NCBI GenBank assembly: GCA_937988885.1 | Contig: CALKHR010000098.1 | Coordinates: forward strand, 1 to 64,000 | Source: an uncultured Roseiflexaceae bacterium | GTDB lineage: Bacteria; Chloroflexota; Chloroflexia; Chloroflexales; Roseiflexaceae | Direction: 5' to 3' | Length of the DNA: 64,000 nucleotides | The notes under the pieces: model-generated | The model's input: only the letters and a program-made list of their open reading frames with translations | The model's database searches: none | What the model was told of the DNA's origin: nothing | In this document: piece after piece, positions 17,014-25,266 of the stretch | Position numbering within the stretch: position 1 is the stretch's first letter | Layout of the letters: each line of letters begins with the position of its first letter | Made by a program: the position numbers and the translations under genes

Positions 17014-17775
17014 ATGAACTCGTTCGTTACAGATGCACTGCGCGGTAAAACGTGTCTCGTCACTGGCGGCTCGCGCACACTCGGCGCTGTAATCGTGCAG
17101 CGCCTCGCTCAGCACGGCGCGACCGTGATCGTGAACTACCAACGCGCTCGTGCCGAGGCCGAAGCGCTCTGCGCGGCGATCCGCGATGCTGGCGGCCAAG
17201 CCCACGCCCTGCAAGCTGATATCAGCGATCCCCAACAGATCGAACAACTCGTCGTACGCAGCACCGAGCTTGTCGGCTCACTTGATCTGTTAGTGCATAA
17301 CGTCGGCCCCTACGTCGATAAGCCCTTTCTCGACCTGACGCTGGACGAGTTCGACCTGGTGATGAACGCGAATGTGCGCTCGAGTTTCCTGCTCAGCCAG
17401 CAGGTCGGGCGTCAGATGAAGGCGCGTGGCAGTGGTCAGATTATCAATATCGCTGCCACCGATGCGTTCCACCGCAGCCACTCCGTGTACGGTCTTGCGA
17501 AGAGCGCACTCATCCACCTCACCGAGGCGCTGGCCCTTGAGCTTGCGCCAAACGTGCGGATCAACGCGATAGCGCCCGATCTGATCGCCGAGAACGAAGA
17601 TATGGACAGCGATTTTGCGTCGAGCGCGGTGGCTGCCACTCCCGCCGGGCGTTTGGTCAGCCGTCACGAGATCGCCGACCTCGTGTGCTTGCTCTGTACG
17701 CCAACCTTCGCTATGGCCAGTGGTCGAACCTTCGTCTTGGATGGTGGGCGCAGCATCCCGCGCATTCACGGCTAA
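17014..17775 (+). CDS. Short-chain dehydrogenase/reductase with altered catalytic Ser
   Basis: 253 residues, classical SDR fold. The NAD(P)-binding TGGSRTLG lies near residue 18, NVG in place of NAG near 95, then YGLAK with catalytic Tyr and Lys near 162-166, and DGGRSIP at the C-terminus. In most SDRs the strand before the active site ends in a Ser. Here the segment reads INIAATDAF, so Ala or Thr takes that place, as in some pteridine-reductase-like members. The substrate is unknown. Start 17014 is chosen for its GAGGAT and because upstream codons lack SDR similarity. A hairpin follows the stop. Confidence 0.85.
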   Translation: MNSFVTDALRGKTCLVTGGSRTLGAVIVQRLAQHGATVIVNYQRARAEAEALCAAIRDAGGQAHALQADISDPQQIEQLVVRSTELVGSLDLLVHNVGPYVDKPFLDLTLDEFDLVMNANVRSSFLLSQQVGRQMKARGSGQIINIAATDAFHRSHSVYGLAKSALIHLTEALALELAPNVRINAIAPDLIAENEDMDSDFASSAVAATPAGRLVSRHEIADLVCLLCTPTFAMASGRTFVLDGGRSIPRIHG

Positions 17776-17804
17776 CTCTTCACCATTCGCCACAGCCGAC
17801 ACGC

Positions 17805-17833
17805 GCCAGCCGATGGTTTGTGCATCGGCTGGC
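17805..17833 (+). terminator. Hairpin after the SDR gene
   Basis: Perfect 11-bp stem GCCAGCCGATG (17805-17815) with CATCGGCTGGC (17823-17833) and a 7-nt loop, 29 bases after the stop codon. No T-run follows. Confidence 0.6.
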
Positions 17834-17966
17834 CATCCTGCTCACCACCAAGCCCCTCCTTAACGACTTCCTGCCCTTCCCTAAATCTCAGAGTTTTGGT
17901 GCCACAAATAAAAACTTTTGCTCGCCTGAATGTATATCTTGGTGAAACATATTTTAAGGCTTCCCA

Positions 17967-17996
17967 TTGCCTTAAACGGCACTTTGAAGGTATACT
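17967..17996 (+). promoter_or_regulatory. Promoter of the CDF transporter gene
   Basis: TTGCCT (17967-17972) and TATACT (17991-17996) are spaced by 18 bases. This predicts a start near 18003 and a leader of about 98 bases before the ATG at 18101. Confidence 0.6.
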
Positions 17997-18031
17997 GAGT
18001 TGCTTGGATTCTCGTATGTCCAAAGGATGCC

Positions 18032-18094
18032 GCCACTGTCATAATCCAAGTAGACAGTGGCAAGCCAATTGATATACAAGTGCCGGGAGGCACT
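18032..18094 (+). promoter_or_regulatory. Two-hairpin leader that buries the ribosome binding site
   Basis: The first hairpin is GCCACTGTC (18032-18040) with GACAGTGGC (18053-18061). The second is AGTGCC (18079-18084) with GGCACT (18089-18094), and its loop and 3' arm contain the GGGAGG ribosome binding site of the CDF gene. The pair could act as a translational switch. I could not match it to the NiCo or manganese riboswitch consensus. Confidence 0.5.
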
Positions 18095-18100
18095 GACATA

Positions 18101-19018
18101 ATGACGCAACGAACATCTCTCGCGCGCTATGCGTGGCTCTCGATCGCCGCTGCGGTCGTCACCATCGCGCTCAAAATGTGGGCATACTGGCTCACCGGCT
18201 CGGTCGGTCTGCTATCCGATGGCTTGGAATCGCTGGTGAACCTTGCCGCTGCGATGATGGCATTGGCGATGCTACTCGTCGCTGCCCGTCCGCCCGACGA
18301 GAATCACGCCTACGGCCACAGCAAAGCCGAGTATTTCGCTAGCGCTGTCGAGGGTGTGTTGATTTTGCTGGCCGCTGTGAGTATCGCTTGGGCCGCGATC
18401 TCGCGCATCAACAACCCGCAGCCGCTCGAATCGATCGGCCTTGGTATCGGCGTGTCGCTGGCCGCTTCGCTCCTCAACTTCGCGGTGGCGCGCGTGCTGT
18501 TGCATGCCAGCAAACAGTACGACTCGATCACGTTGGAGGCTGACGCGCACCATCTCCTGACCGATGTGTGGACATCGGGCGGTGTGATCATCGGCATCGG
18601 TTTGGTGATGCTGACGGGTTGGCAGATCCTCGACCCGATCATCGCGTTGCTGGTCGCCGTCAACATTGTGTGGTCGGGTGTGCAGCTTGTGCGCCGCTCG
18701 GCAGCCGGATTGATGGATGTGGCGCTCCCGCAGAAGGAACAACAGCAGATCGAGGACATCCTCAACACCTACATGGAGATGGGTATCGACTATCACGCGT
18801 TGCGTACGCGCCAAGCTGCATCGCGGCGCTTTGTGGAGGTGCACATTCTGATGCCGAACGATTGGAGTATCGAGCAGGGCCACCAACTGGTGGACCAGAT
18901 CGAGGAAGAGATCCGCCAGGCGCTACCGAACACCAATGTGCTCACGCACCTGGAGCCGCTCGATGATCCCGCATCCTTCGAGGATATCGAGTTGGATCGC
19001 GATCACGTGGTGGTGTAA
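18101..19018 (+). CDS. Cation diffusion facilitator (CDF) metal exporter
   Basis: 305 residues with six predicted membrane helices and a C-terminal cytoplasmic domain. The CDF signature is seen as GSVGLLSDGLESLVNL in helix 2 and DAHHLLTDVWTSGG in helix 5. The H-x-x-x-D of helix 5 is intact, while helix 2 has D-x-x-x-S, so metal choice could differ from zinc-type YiiP. CDF proteins export Zn, Fe, Mn or Co in exchange for protons. The C-terminal region (about 205-290) is the usual ferredoxin-like dimer domain. The ATG at 18101 is taken over the GTG at 18080, which lies inside the ribosome-binding hairpin. Confidence 0.92.
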   Translation: MTQRTSLARYAWLSIAAAVVTIALKMWAYWLTGSVGLLSDGLESLVNLAAAMMALAMLLVAARPPDENHAYGHSKAEYFASAVEGVLILLAAVSIAWAAISRINNPQPLESIGLGIGVSLAASLLNFAVARVLLHASKQYDSITLEADAHHLLTDVWTSGGVIIGIGLVMLTGWQILDPIIALLVAVNIVWSGVQLVRRSAAGLMDVALPQKEQQQIEDILNTYMEMGIDYHALRTRQAASRRFVEVHILMPNDWSIEQGHQLVDQIEEEIRQALPNTNVLTHLEPLDDPASFEDIELDRDHVVV

Positions 19019-19052
19019 CGCGGTCTAACACCAGCATCGTTAGAGAGTTCGT

Positions 19053-19089
19053 GGAAAGAGGCGTTCTGCGCAGGCGGAGCGCCTTTTCT
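19053..19089 (+). terminator. Terminator after the CDF gene
   Basis: An imperfect stem of AAAGAGGCGTTC with GAGCGCCTTTT (one bulged A and one G-T pair) ends in four T, about 35 bases after the stop codon. Confidence 0.6.
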
Positions 19090-19126
19090 ACCCAAATGAA
19101 CCCATTCTTGCATTGGCAGCGCCACA

Positions 19127-19447
19127 CTACGCCAACTCTAGCTCCCACTCGGCGAAGGGTACGGTTGGTTGATATGATTGGTCCACGCTCTGCCGGATAA
19201 ACTCAGCCGTGCGCCGCATTGCATCATCGAGATTCAGAACCCGATTCTGCTCATCGATCTGCAAGACATTGCAGAATACCGCAAAAAAACTCTCCATCAG
19301 CTCTGGTTGCTCAGTTAGCATGTCGCAGTAGTCATCACTATCCCAGTCGGGCAGAATGTTACCCTCCTGTGGCAGGAGAGTGCCGTTTCCCAGATAAAAA
19401 GCGCCAAGCCGAATAGCGTTGCGTATCTCTTGTGGGATGCGCTGCAT
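19127..19447 (-). CDS. Hypothetical protein, 106 residues
   Basis: Acidic small protein, no family recognised. It contains a short DWDSDDYCDML acidic patch and a FFAVFCNVLQIDEQNRV helix. There is no signal peptide or membrane segment. The ribosome binding site (GAGAT) is weak. Codon use resembles neighbouring genes and no other frame competes, so it is probably real. It converges on the CDF gene and is transcribed away from the sugar operon regulator. Confidence 0.5.
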   Translation of the reverse strand: MQRIPQEIRNAIRLGAFYLGNGTLLPQEGNILPDWDSDDYCDMLTEQPELMESFFAVFCNVLQIDEQNRVLNLDDAMRRTAEFIRQSVDQSYQPTVPFAEWELELA

Positions 19448-19817
19448 TGATAGATCTCACACGTCGTACTTAGCTCGTATGGCACATTGTAGCAGCACAA
19501 ATCCCTATTACCCTGTCTTCTCCTCACCCTTCCCATCTCACCTCTTTTTATTCCAAAAAAATTAGATGAAATCCACGCCTCCAACACGCCACGCCGGATG
19601 CCTCGACGTGGCGTTCGACATGGCGAAACCATGATCACAGGCGAAAAAACCGCCATTTTACGCCGATTATGCCCGTTTTGTGGCACATGATCTGGTTGAC
19701 AAAGACTGTGGCAGAGTGTATATTACAAATATCTTGGAATGAAACAAAGAATATGATCAGTTTTTCGCCATGAACGGTCGTTTTGACGCAGATTTTCTGT
19801 AACAAAGGTGGCGTTGT
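19448..19817. other. Divergent spacer carrying the sugar-operon promoter
   Basis: No gene. It holds the strong promoter at 19696-19724 and a leader of about 87 bases. No obvious palindromic operator was found beside the promoter. Confidence 0.55.
19696..19724 (+). promoter_or_regulatory. Near-consensus sigma-70-type promoter
   Basis: TTGACA (19696-19701), a 17-base spacer, then TATATT (19719-19724). It is one of the best promoter matches in the window and serves the winged-helix regulator at 19818 and possibly the whole sugar operon to 29311. Confidence 0.8.
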
Positions 19818-20783
19818 ATGGCATCCCACACCCCGATCAGTCGTGTACTCACGCTTGATGGGTCGACGGAGAACGCTGAACTTGAGCGCGTGCTGAAAGC
19901 GCTCGATTCAATGAACCGCATTCGCATCTTGCGCTTCTTGGCCGATCGAGTCGCCAGCGTGAATGATATTGCGGCGGCGTTGGATCTTCCTACATCGACG
20001 GCGGCATTGCATGTGGAGACGCTTGAAGAGGCTGGTCTGATCCGCACAGAGCTTGAGCCCGCGAGCCGTGGGCTGCGTAAAATCTGTGCCCGCATGTACG
20101 ACAAGATCGTGCTCGATCTGCCGATCAGCGAACTCCCGCGCGAACAGGCTATCGAGCTAAGCATGCCGATTGGCGCGTTCGCCGATTGCAGTGTGACACC
20201 AACCTGCGGTCTGCTCAGCGACACAGGCATCATTGGTCTACTCGACGATCCCGCATCCTTCTACGAACCGGATCGACGCGATGCGCAACTGATCTGGTTT
20301 CATCAGGGCTATATCGAATATCGTTTTCCCAACCGCTTGCCAGCTGGAGCACGGGCCGAATCGTTGCGCTTGAGTATGGAGGTTTGCTCAGAAGCGCCGC
20401 TCTACAATACTGATTGGCCTTCGGACATTACGGTGTGGATCAATGGCGTCGAAATTGCCACATGGACATCACCAGCAGACTTTGGTGGCGAGCGTGGACG
20501 ACTAACGCCTGAATGGTGGACGACGCGCAATACCCAATACGGCCTGTTGAAAGTGTGGCACGTGAGTGAACACGCCTCTGAAGTCGATGGCATGTTGGTC
20601 TCGAATGTGACGATCCATGATCTCAAACTTCACGAGAACCCGTTCATCCTGGTACGTATCGGGATCAAACCCGATGCCGAGCATATCGGTGGAATTAATC
20701 TCTTCGGTAGTCGCTTCGGCAACTATCCCCAAGATCTCATTCTACGTATCGGGTACAAATCGGGAGGGCGCATAACCACGTAG
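19818..20783 (+). CDS. Winged-helix regulator with large C-terminal effector domain
   Basis: 321 residues. The N-terminal part (about 20-90) is an ArsR-like winged helix: VLKALDSMNRIRILRFLADRV, then VNDIAAALDLPTSTAALHVETLEEAGLI. The remaining about 220 residues are predicted beta-rich, with many Trp and Tyr (IWFHQGYIEYRF, DITVWINGVEIATW). I do not recognise this domain. Such proteins often stand first in sugar-uptake operons, and here the gene sits 61 bases before a sugar-binding lipoprotein, so a sugar-responsive regulator is inferred. AAAGGTGG precedes the ATG. Confidence 0.82.
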   Translation: MASHTPISRVLTLDGSTENAELERVLKALDSMNRIRILRFLADRVASVNDIAAALDLPTSTAALHVETLEEAGLIRTELEPASRGLRKICARMYDKIVLDLPISELPREQAIELSMPIGAFADCSVTPTCGLLSDTGIIGLLDDPASFYEPDRRDAQLIWFHQGYIEYRFPNRLPAGARAESLRLSMEVCSEAPLYNTDWPSDITVWINGVEIATWTSPADFGGERGRLTPEWWTTRNTQYGLLKVWHVSEHASEVDGMLVSNVTIHDLKLHENPFILVRIGIKPDAEHIGGINLFGSRFGNYPQDLILRIGYKSGGRITT

Positions 20784-20844
20784 CCAGATCCACAAACTAC
20801 GGTGACAACGTCGTTTCGTAGGTTTCTACTAAGGAGGTTCAAAG

Positions 20845-22221
20845 ATGACTGCCAAAGTACGAACATGGTGTTGGATGGTCGTGTTCGCAATGTTTGCTGG
20901 CTTGCTCGCGGCATGTGGCGCGAGTGGCGGCAGCAGCACGGCCCCTACCAGCGCCCCCGCCAGTGGTGGTAGCCCTTCCGCAACGAGCGCCCCAGCAAAC
21001 GGCGATTCTACCGCCTCGAACAGTTGCCCTCCCAGCGCACAGAACCAGCAGATCACCATGTGGAGCCCGCTCACCGGACCCGATGGCGACGAAATGACCG
21101 AACTGGCTAACCAGTTTAGCCAAGAGAATTCAATGGGTATCAGAGTTACCCATACCGCTCAGCCCGATTACCTCCAGAAACTCAATACCGCAGCCGTGGG
21201 CAATAGCCTGCCCGAGATGACCGTGATCCGCGCCAGCGATATCGGTGAGATGACTGCGCGCAATGTGCTTAAGCCGATGTCGAGCGAGGCTCTGACCATC
21301 CTTGGTGGTGATGCGCTCGCAGAACAGTTCCCCGAGGCTGTTTGGGCAGCCGGCGAATACAAGGGACAGCGGATTGCTATTCCGCTCGATGTTCACCCGA
21401 TCGTGTTGTACTACAACAAGGATATGTTCGCGAAGGCTGGCATCACTATGCCGACCGACCGACCGATGACTCGTGAGGAGTTCGAGCAGGCAGTCGATGC
21501 ACTGAACAAGGATGGCATTGCGGGCATCGCGCTCGGCACTGCCTACCAGAGCGGCGCGTTCTTCCAGTTGTTGATCCGACAGTTCGGTGGCGATATCACC
21601 AATGCCGAGGGCACCGAAGCCACGTACAACAGCGAGCAAGGTGTTCAAGCCCTCACATACATTCGTGACCTCAAGGCGAAAACGACCCCGCAGGTCAACG
21701 GCGCTGGTGACCCCGAAGTCAAACTCTTCCAGCAGCAGCGGGCGGCGATGGTGCTCCACGGACCGTGGCACATCAGCGATATGGTGAAGTTGCCGTTCGT
21801 TGGCTTCGCGCAGATCCCGCAGATCGGCGACAAATATTCGGTGTGGGGTGGTTCGCATCAGCTCGCGCTGACCACCGAGGACCCCGCTAAGCAGGCCGCC
21901 GCCGCGTGTTGGATCAATTGGCTCTCGGAGAACTCGGTGCAGTGGGCGAAGGCTGGTCAAGTCCCAGCTCGCGCATCGGCGCGCGACGATAGCCAGCTTG
22001 CCACTATCGCCGCACCTGTGGCAGCCTTCGCCGATGAGGCTGAGAGTGTTGTGATCCTCCCATCCGTGCCTGGTCTTGAGGGTGCGTTGGCGGGCCAGGG
22101 TTACGAAGTCGCAGTGAACGCTATTCTGCTCGGCCAAGCGCAGGATATCAAGGCTGCGCTCGATGAAGCAGCCGCCAAGTCAAACCAGATCATCAAGGAC
22201 AACGCATCTAAGTATCAGTAG
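20845..22221 (+). CDS. Sugar ABC transporter solute-binding lipoprotein
   Basis: 458 residues, family 1 extracellular binding protein. Signal peptide with lipobox LLAAC (Cys24), a Ser/Pro/Ala-rich linker to about residue 60, then QITMWSPLTGPDGDEMTELANQF, typical of the family, and HPIVLYYNKDMFAKAG, a conserved ligand-lobe segment. The C-terminal half has AAMVLHGPWHISD. AAGGAGG lies eight bases before the ATG. It is the capture component for the two permeases that follow. The enzymes downstream suggest a xylo-, arabino- or gluco-oligosaccharide as ligand. The ATPase is not encoded here, as is common for this class. Confidence 0.95.
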   Translation: MTAKVRTWCWMVVFAMFAGLLAACGASGGSSTAPTSAPASGGSPSATSAPANGDSTASNSCPPSAQNQQITMWSPLTGPDGDEMTELANQFSQENSMGIRVTHTAQPDYLQKLNTAAVGNSLPEMTVIRASDIGEMTARNVLKPMSSEALTILGGDALAEQFPEAVWAAGEYKGQRIAIPLDVHPIVLYYNKDMFAKAGITMPTDRPMTREEFEQAVDALNKDGIAGIALGTAYQSGAFFQLLIRQFGGDITNAEGTEATYNSEQGVQALTYIRDLKAKTTPQVNGAGDPEVKLFQQQRAAMVLHGPWHISDMVKLPFVGFAQIPQIGDKYSVWGGSHQLALTTEDPAKQAAAACWINWLSENSVQWAKAGQVPARASARDDSQLATIAAPVAAFADEAESVVILPSVPGLEGALAGQGYEVAVNAILLGQAQDIKAALDEAAAKSNQIIKDNASKYQ

Positions 22222-22295
22222 AGGCGAAGGTGGGCAATGGACGATCCGCGTATGCGTGTATCGTTCATTGCCCATCGTACCAAAGGAGGCCATGT

Positions 22296-23240
22296 ATGTC
22301 TCAATCACAATCGGCCCAGGCCCGCAGCGCGGCGGTAGCCTCTACAAACAAGCGGCGCCGATGGAGTTGGGCTCCATACCTGTTCATCTTACCGCATTTG
22401 CTGTTCTTTACTGCGTTCTTGGCGTATCCGTTCTTCTATGGCATCTACATTAGTTTGTTTAACTTCGACTTTTTGCGCCCTGAATATCGGCCATTCGTCG
22501 GGTTAGAAAACTACGCTAATCTGCTGGTCAACCGGAACAGCATTCAGTTCACCGATTTCTGGCGTTCGCTGGGCAATACTGGCGTGTTTTTGCTGTATAG
22601 CGTGCCTCCGTTGGTGATCCTGGCCCTATTGCTGGCCGTATTGCTCAATGGCAAGTACCCGGGCCGTAATCTGTTTCGTGGCCTCTTCTTCGCACCCTAT
22701 GCACTCTCTGTCACCGTTGCCGCCGTGCTCTGGCGCTGGCTGTTCGAGCAGGGTGGCCTGATCGATACCTGGATGATCAACCTCGGATTGTCGTCCGTCT
22801 CGTGGTTAGGCTCGCAACCGTGGGCCTGGCTGGCGATCACGATCTGTACCATCTGGTGGACGATCGGCTTTAACACTGTGATCTTCCTCGCAGCGCTTCA
22901 AGATATCTCCGAATCGCTCTATGAAGCGGCGGCTATCGATGGAGCCAATGCTGTTCAACAGTTTTTCTCTATCACTATTCCGCTGTTGCGGCCTGTATTG
23001 ATCTTCGTGCTCACGATCACCGTGCTGGCCTCCGCGAATCTGTTCGGCCAATCGCACATTATGACTGGCGCGCAAAGCACTGTGATTGGCACCGAGTCGA
23101 TCATTCAACGCATCTATAGCGAAGGCATTTTACAGAACCGGATGGGCAGTGCCGCCGCTATGTCTATCTTGGTCGCCGCGATGTTGTTGATCATCACCAC
23201 GATCAACTTTCGCATCTTCGGCAGCACCGAGCAGCAGTAG
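22296..23240 (+). CDS. Sugar ABC transporter permease (MalF/UgpA type)
   Basis: 314 residues with six membrane helices. The permease EAA loop reads YEAAAIDGANAVQQFFSITIPLLRP, contacting the ATPase. RRRWSWAPYLFILPHLLFFTAFLAYPFFYGIY forms the first helix region in the MalF/UgpA style. The ATG at 22296 is chosen because AAAGGAGG lies at the right distance; an overlapping ATG four bases earlier is in another frame. It pairs with the next gene as a heterodimeric channel. Confidence 0.95.
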   Translation: MSQSQSAQARSAAVASTNKRRRWSWAPYLFILPHLLFFTAFLAYPFFYGIYISLFNFDFLRPEYRPFVGLENYANLLVNRNSIQFTDFWRSLGNTGVFLLYSVPPLVILALLLAVLLNGKYPGRNLFRGLFFAPYALSVTVAAVLWRWLFEQGGLIDTWMINLGLSSVSWLGSQPWAWLAITICTIWWTIGFNTVIFLAALQDISESLYEAAAIDGANAVQQFFSITIPLLRPVLIFVLTITVLASANLFGQSHIMTGAQSTVIGTESIIQRIYSEGILQNRMGSAAAMSILVAAMLLIITTINFRIFGSTEQQ

Positions 23241-23255
23241 AAGGAGCGCAGTGCT

Positions 23256-24119
23256 ATGGCAACTCGTACACTCAAAGGCAGCCAGAGCGGCCCCGCTGGC
23301 GTCTCGCTGTTGAGCCGCGTCATCCTCTACCTGGTGCTGATTATCATTGGTGCATTCTTTCTTTTGCCCTTGTTATGGATGTTGAGCACCTCGTTTAAGC
23401 CGTTCATCGAGACGTTACAGCCCACGTGGATCCCGCAGGAACCAACCTTCGAGAACTTCGCCAATATTTTCAACGACCCATCGATTCCTATGCTGCGCTG
23501 GTTCCTGAACAGCCTGGCGATCGCGACGATGTTCACCACCTTGGTGGTGTTGCTCGACTCGTTGGCAGCCTACGCCTACGCGCGCATGGAGTTCCCGGGC
23601 CGCGATGCACTCTTCGGCCTGCTGCTCGCCACGCTGGTGATGCCCGGCATCATGTTTGTAGTGCCCAACTACATCACCATCGCGCGTCTCGGTTGGATCG
23701 ATAGCTATTGGGGCGTGATCGCACCGGGCTTATCGGGCGTTTTCGGCGTCTTTTTCCTTCGCCAATTCTTCCAGAGCATTCCCAGAGAATTGGAGGAAGC
23801 CGCTTACATCGACGGCGCAGGCGTGTGGACGACCTTCTTTCAGGTCGCGCTGCCGTTGGCCCGTGGCGCGATCGCCACTCTGGCGATCATCACCTTCCTC
23901 GGCTCGTGGAACGATTTCCTCTGGCCCTTGCTGATCCTGAATGATCGCACGATGCAGACGCTTCCGGTTGGTTTGGCCACGCTTCAGGGCCAATACACCT
24001 TCGATTACGGCAAACTGATGGCTGGAGCAGTGGTTACCGCGACACCGGTGTTGATCATCTACGTCTTTTTGCAGCGCTTCATCATCCAAAATGTAGCGAT
24101 GACGGGGCTAAAGGGATGA
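23256..24119 (+). CDS. Sugar ABC transporter permease (MalG/UgpE type)
   Basis: 287 residues with six membrane helices. It starts with LLPLLWMLSTSFKP, typical of the MalG class, and carries the EAA loop ELEEAAYIDGAGVWTTFFQVALP. FLGSWNDFLWPLLIL follows, also a class hallmark. AAGGAGC precedes the ATG. Its stop overlaps the next start by four bases (ATGA), suggesting translational coupling with the GH43 enzyme. Confidence 0.95.
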   Translation: MATRTLKGSQSGPAGVSLLSRVILYLVLIIIGAFFLLPLLWMLSTSFKPFIETLQPTWIPQEPTFENFANIFNDPSIPMLRWFLNSLAIATMFTTLVVLLDSLAAYAYARMEFPGRDALFGLLLATLVMPGIMFVVPNYITIARLGWIDSYWGVIAPGLSGVFGVFFLRQFFQSIPRELEEAAYIDGAGVWTTFFQVALPLARGAIATLAIITFLGSWNDFLWPLLILNDRTMQTLPVGLATLQGQYTFDYGKLMAGAVVTATPVLIIYVFLQRFIIQNVAMTGLKG

Positions 24120-25225
24120 GCAAACACTGTCGATCTTCAAGCGCAGGCGCGCGCTCCGTGTTGGCGCGAGGGTGCGGCCTGCTGCTGGCCCTGGCGCTGC
24201 TAGTAGCCTGCGGCAACGGGCAAACCAGCGCGCCGACCGCCGAGTCATCGCCGCCGACAGCGGCTCCGCCACCCACCGCCACCAGTGTACCGCCCACACC
24301 GACCCTTGCTGCCGACCAATTTGTGAATCCCGTGATCGATCGCGATTTCCCCGATCCAGATATCCTCAAAGTGGGCGAGCGTTACTATGCGTATGCCACC
24401 AATACTGGCACTGTCACTATTCAGGTCGCTGTGTCGGATAATCTGGTGGATTGGGAAATGTTGGATAACGCCCTGCCGGTGCTGCCAATGTGGGCACGCC
24501 CGGTCAATGGCCTCACGTGGGCGCCCGAAGTGGCCCAATTCGCCGATCAATACGTGATGTACTTTACTAGTCGCGATGAAGCGAGCGACAAACAGTGCAT
24601 CGGCGTGGCGACCAGTCCCACACCTGAGGGGCCATTCACCGCCGACGATGCGCAAGCATTGATCTGCCAGGCCGAACAGGGCGGTTCGATCGACGCCAGC
24701 ACCTTCGTCGATGACGATGGCACTCCCTACATTCTGTGGAAGAACGATGGCAACTGCTGTGGCCAAGATACGTGGCTCTACATCCAGCAACTCTCTCCCG
24801 ATGGCCTTGCGCTTGTGGGAGAGCCAACCCAACTGATCAAACAAGATCAAGTGTGGGAGGGCAACCTGGTTGAAGGGCCGACGCTCTGGAAGCACGGCGA
24901 TGCGTACTACCTGTTTTACTCGGCCAATAACTATGCTGGGCCAGATTACGCGATCGGCTACGCTGTGGCTGAGCATATCCTTGGCCCGTACACCAAGCCC
25001 AGCAGCACACCATTCCTGAGCACCGATTATCAGGGCGGCGCCGCGATCGGACCGGGTGGACAAGATATTGTGCTCGATGGTCAGCAGCAGCCGTGGATCG
25101 TGTTCCACTCGTGGAACTCTACTGGTAGCTACCGCGCGATGCATATCTCTCGGATAGTCTGGAACGATCGGACACCAACAGCCCTGCCGCTCACCAAAGG
25201 CCCTCAGACGCGACCCGCACCCTAA
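24116..25225 (+). CDS. GH43-family glycosidase lipoprotein
   Basis: 369 residues. Lipobox LLVAC (Cys32) and a Pro/Thr-rich linker to about 65 anchor it outside the membrane. The GH43 five-blade propeller starts with DFPDPDILKVG (catalytic base D80). The pKa-modulating Asp is in GSIDASTF (D193), and the acid Glu is in LVEGPTLW (E253), so the triad is complete. GH43 members are mostly arabinofuranosidases, arabinanases or beta-xylosidases; the exact bond is not readable here. Being coupled to the importer, it probably trims oligosaccharides at the cell surface before uptake. Confidence 0.9.
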   Translation: MSKHCRSSSAGARSVLARGCGLLLALALLVACGNGQTSAPTAESSPPTAAPPPTATSVPPTPTLAADQFVNPVIDRDFPDPDILKVGERYYAYATNTGTVTIQVAVSDNLVDWEMLDNALPVLPMWARPVNGLTWAPEVAQFADQYVMYFTSRDEASDKQCIGVATSPTPEGPFTADDAQALICQAEQGGSIDASTFVDDDGTPYILWKNDGNCCGQDTWLYIQQLSPDGLALVGEPTQLIKQDQVWEGNLVEGPTLWKHGDAYYLFYSANNYAGPDYAIGYAVAEHILGPYTKPSSTPFLSTDYQGGAAIGPGGQDIVLDGQQQPWIVFHSWNSTGSYRAMHISRIVWNDRTPTALPLTKGPQTRPAP

Positions 25226-25266
25226 CGACACAGGACTCGTCAATTCGATAAGAGGTGAGAACTTCC

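Noticed and set aside
16831..17247. Minus-strand frame overlapping the SDR start
   Set aside because: Most of it lies antisense to the SDR and it has no ribosome binding site.
18003..18101. NiCo (czcD) or yybP-ykoY riboswitch upstream of the CDF gene
   Set aside because: The position fits, but I could not place the conserved cores; kept only as an unassigned structured leader.
21130..22137. Antisense frame under the sugar-binding lipoprotein gene
   Set aside because: Shadow of a gene with clear signal peptide and family motifs.
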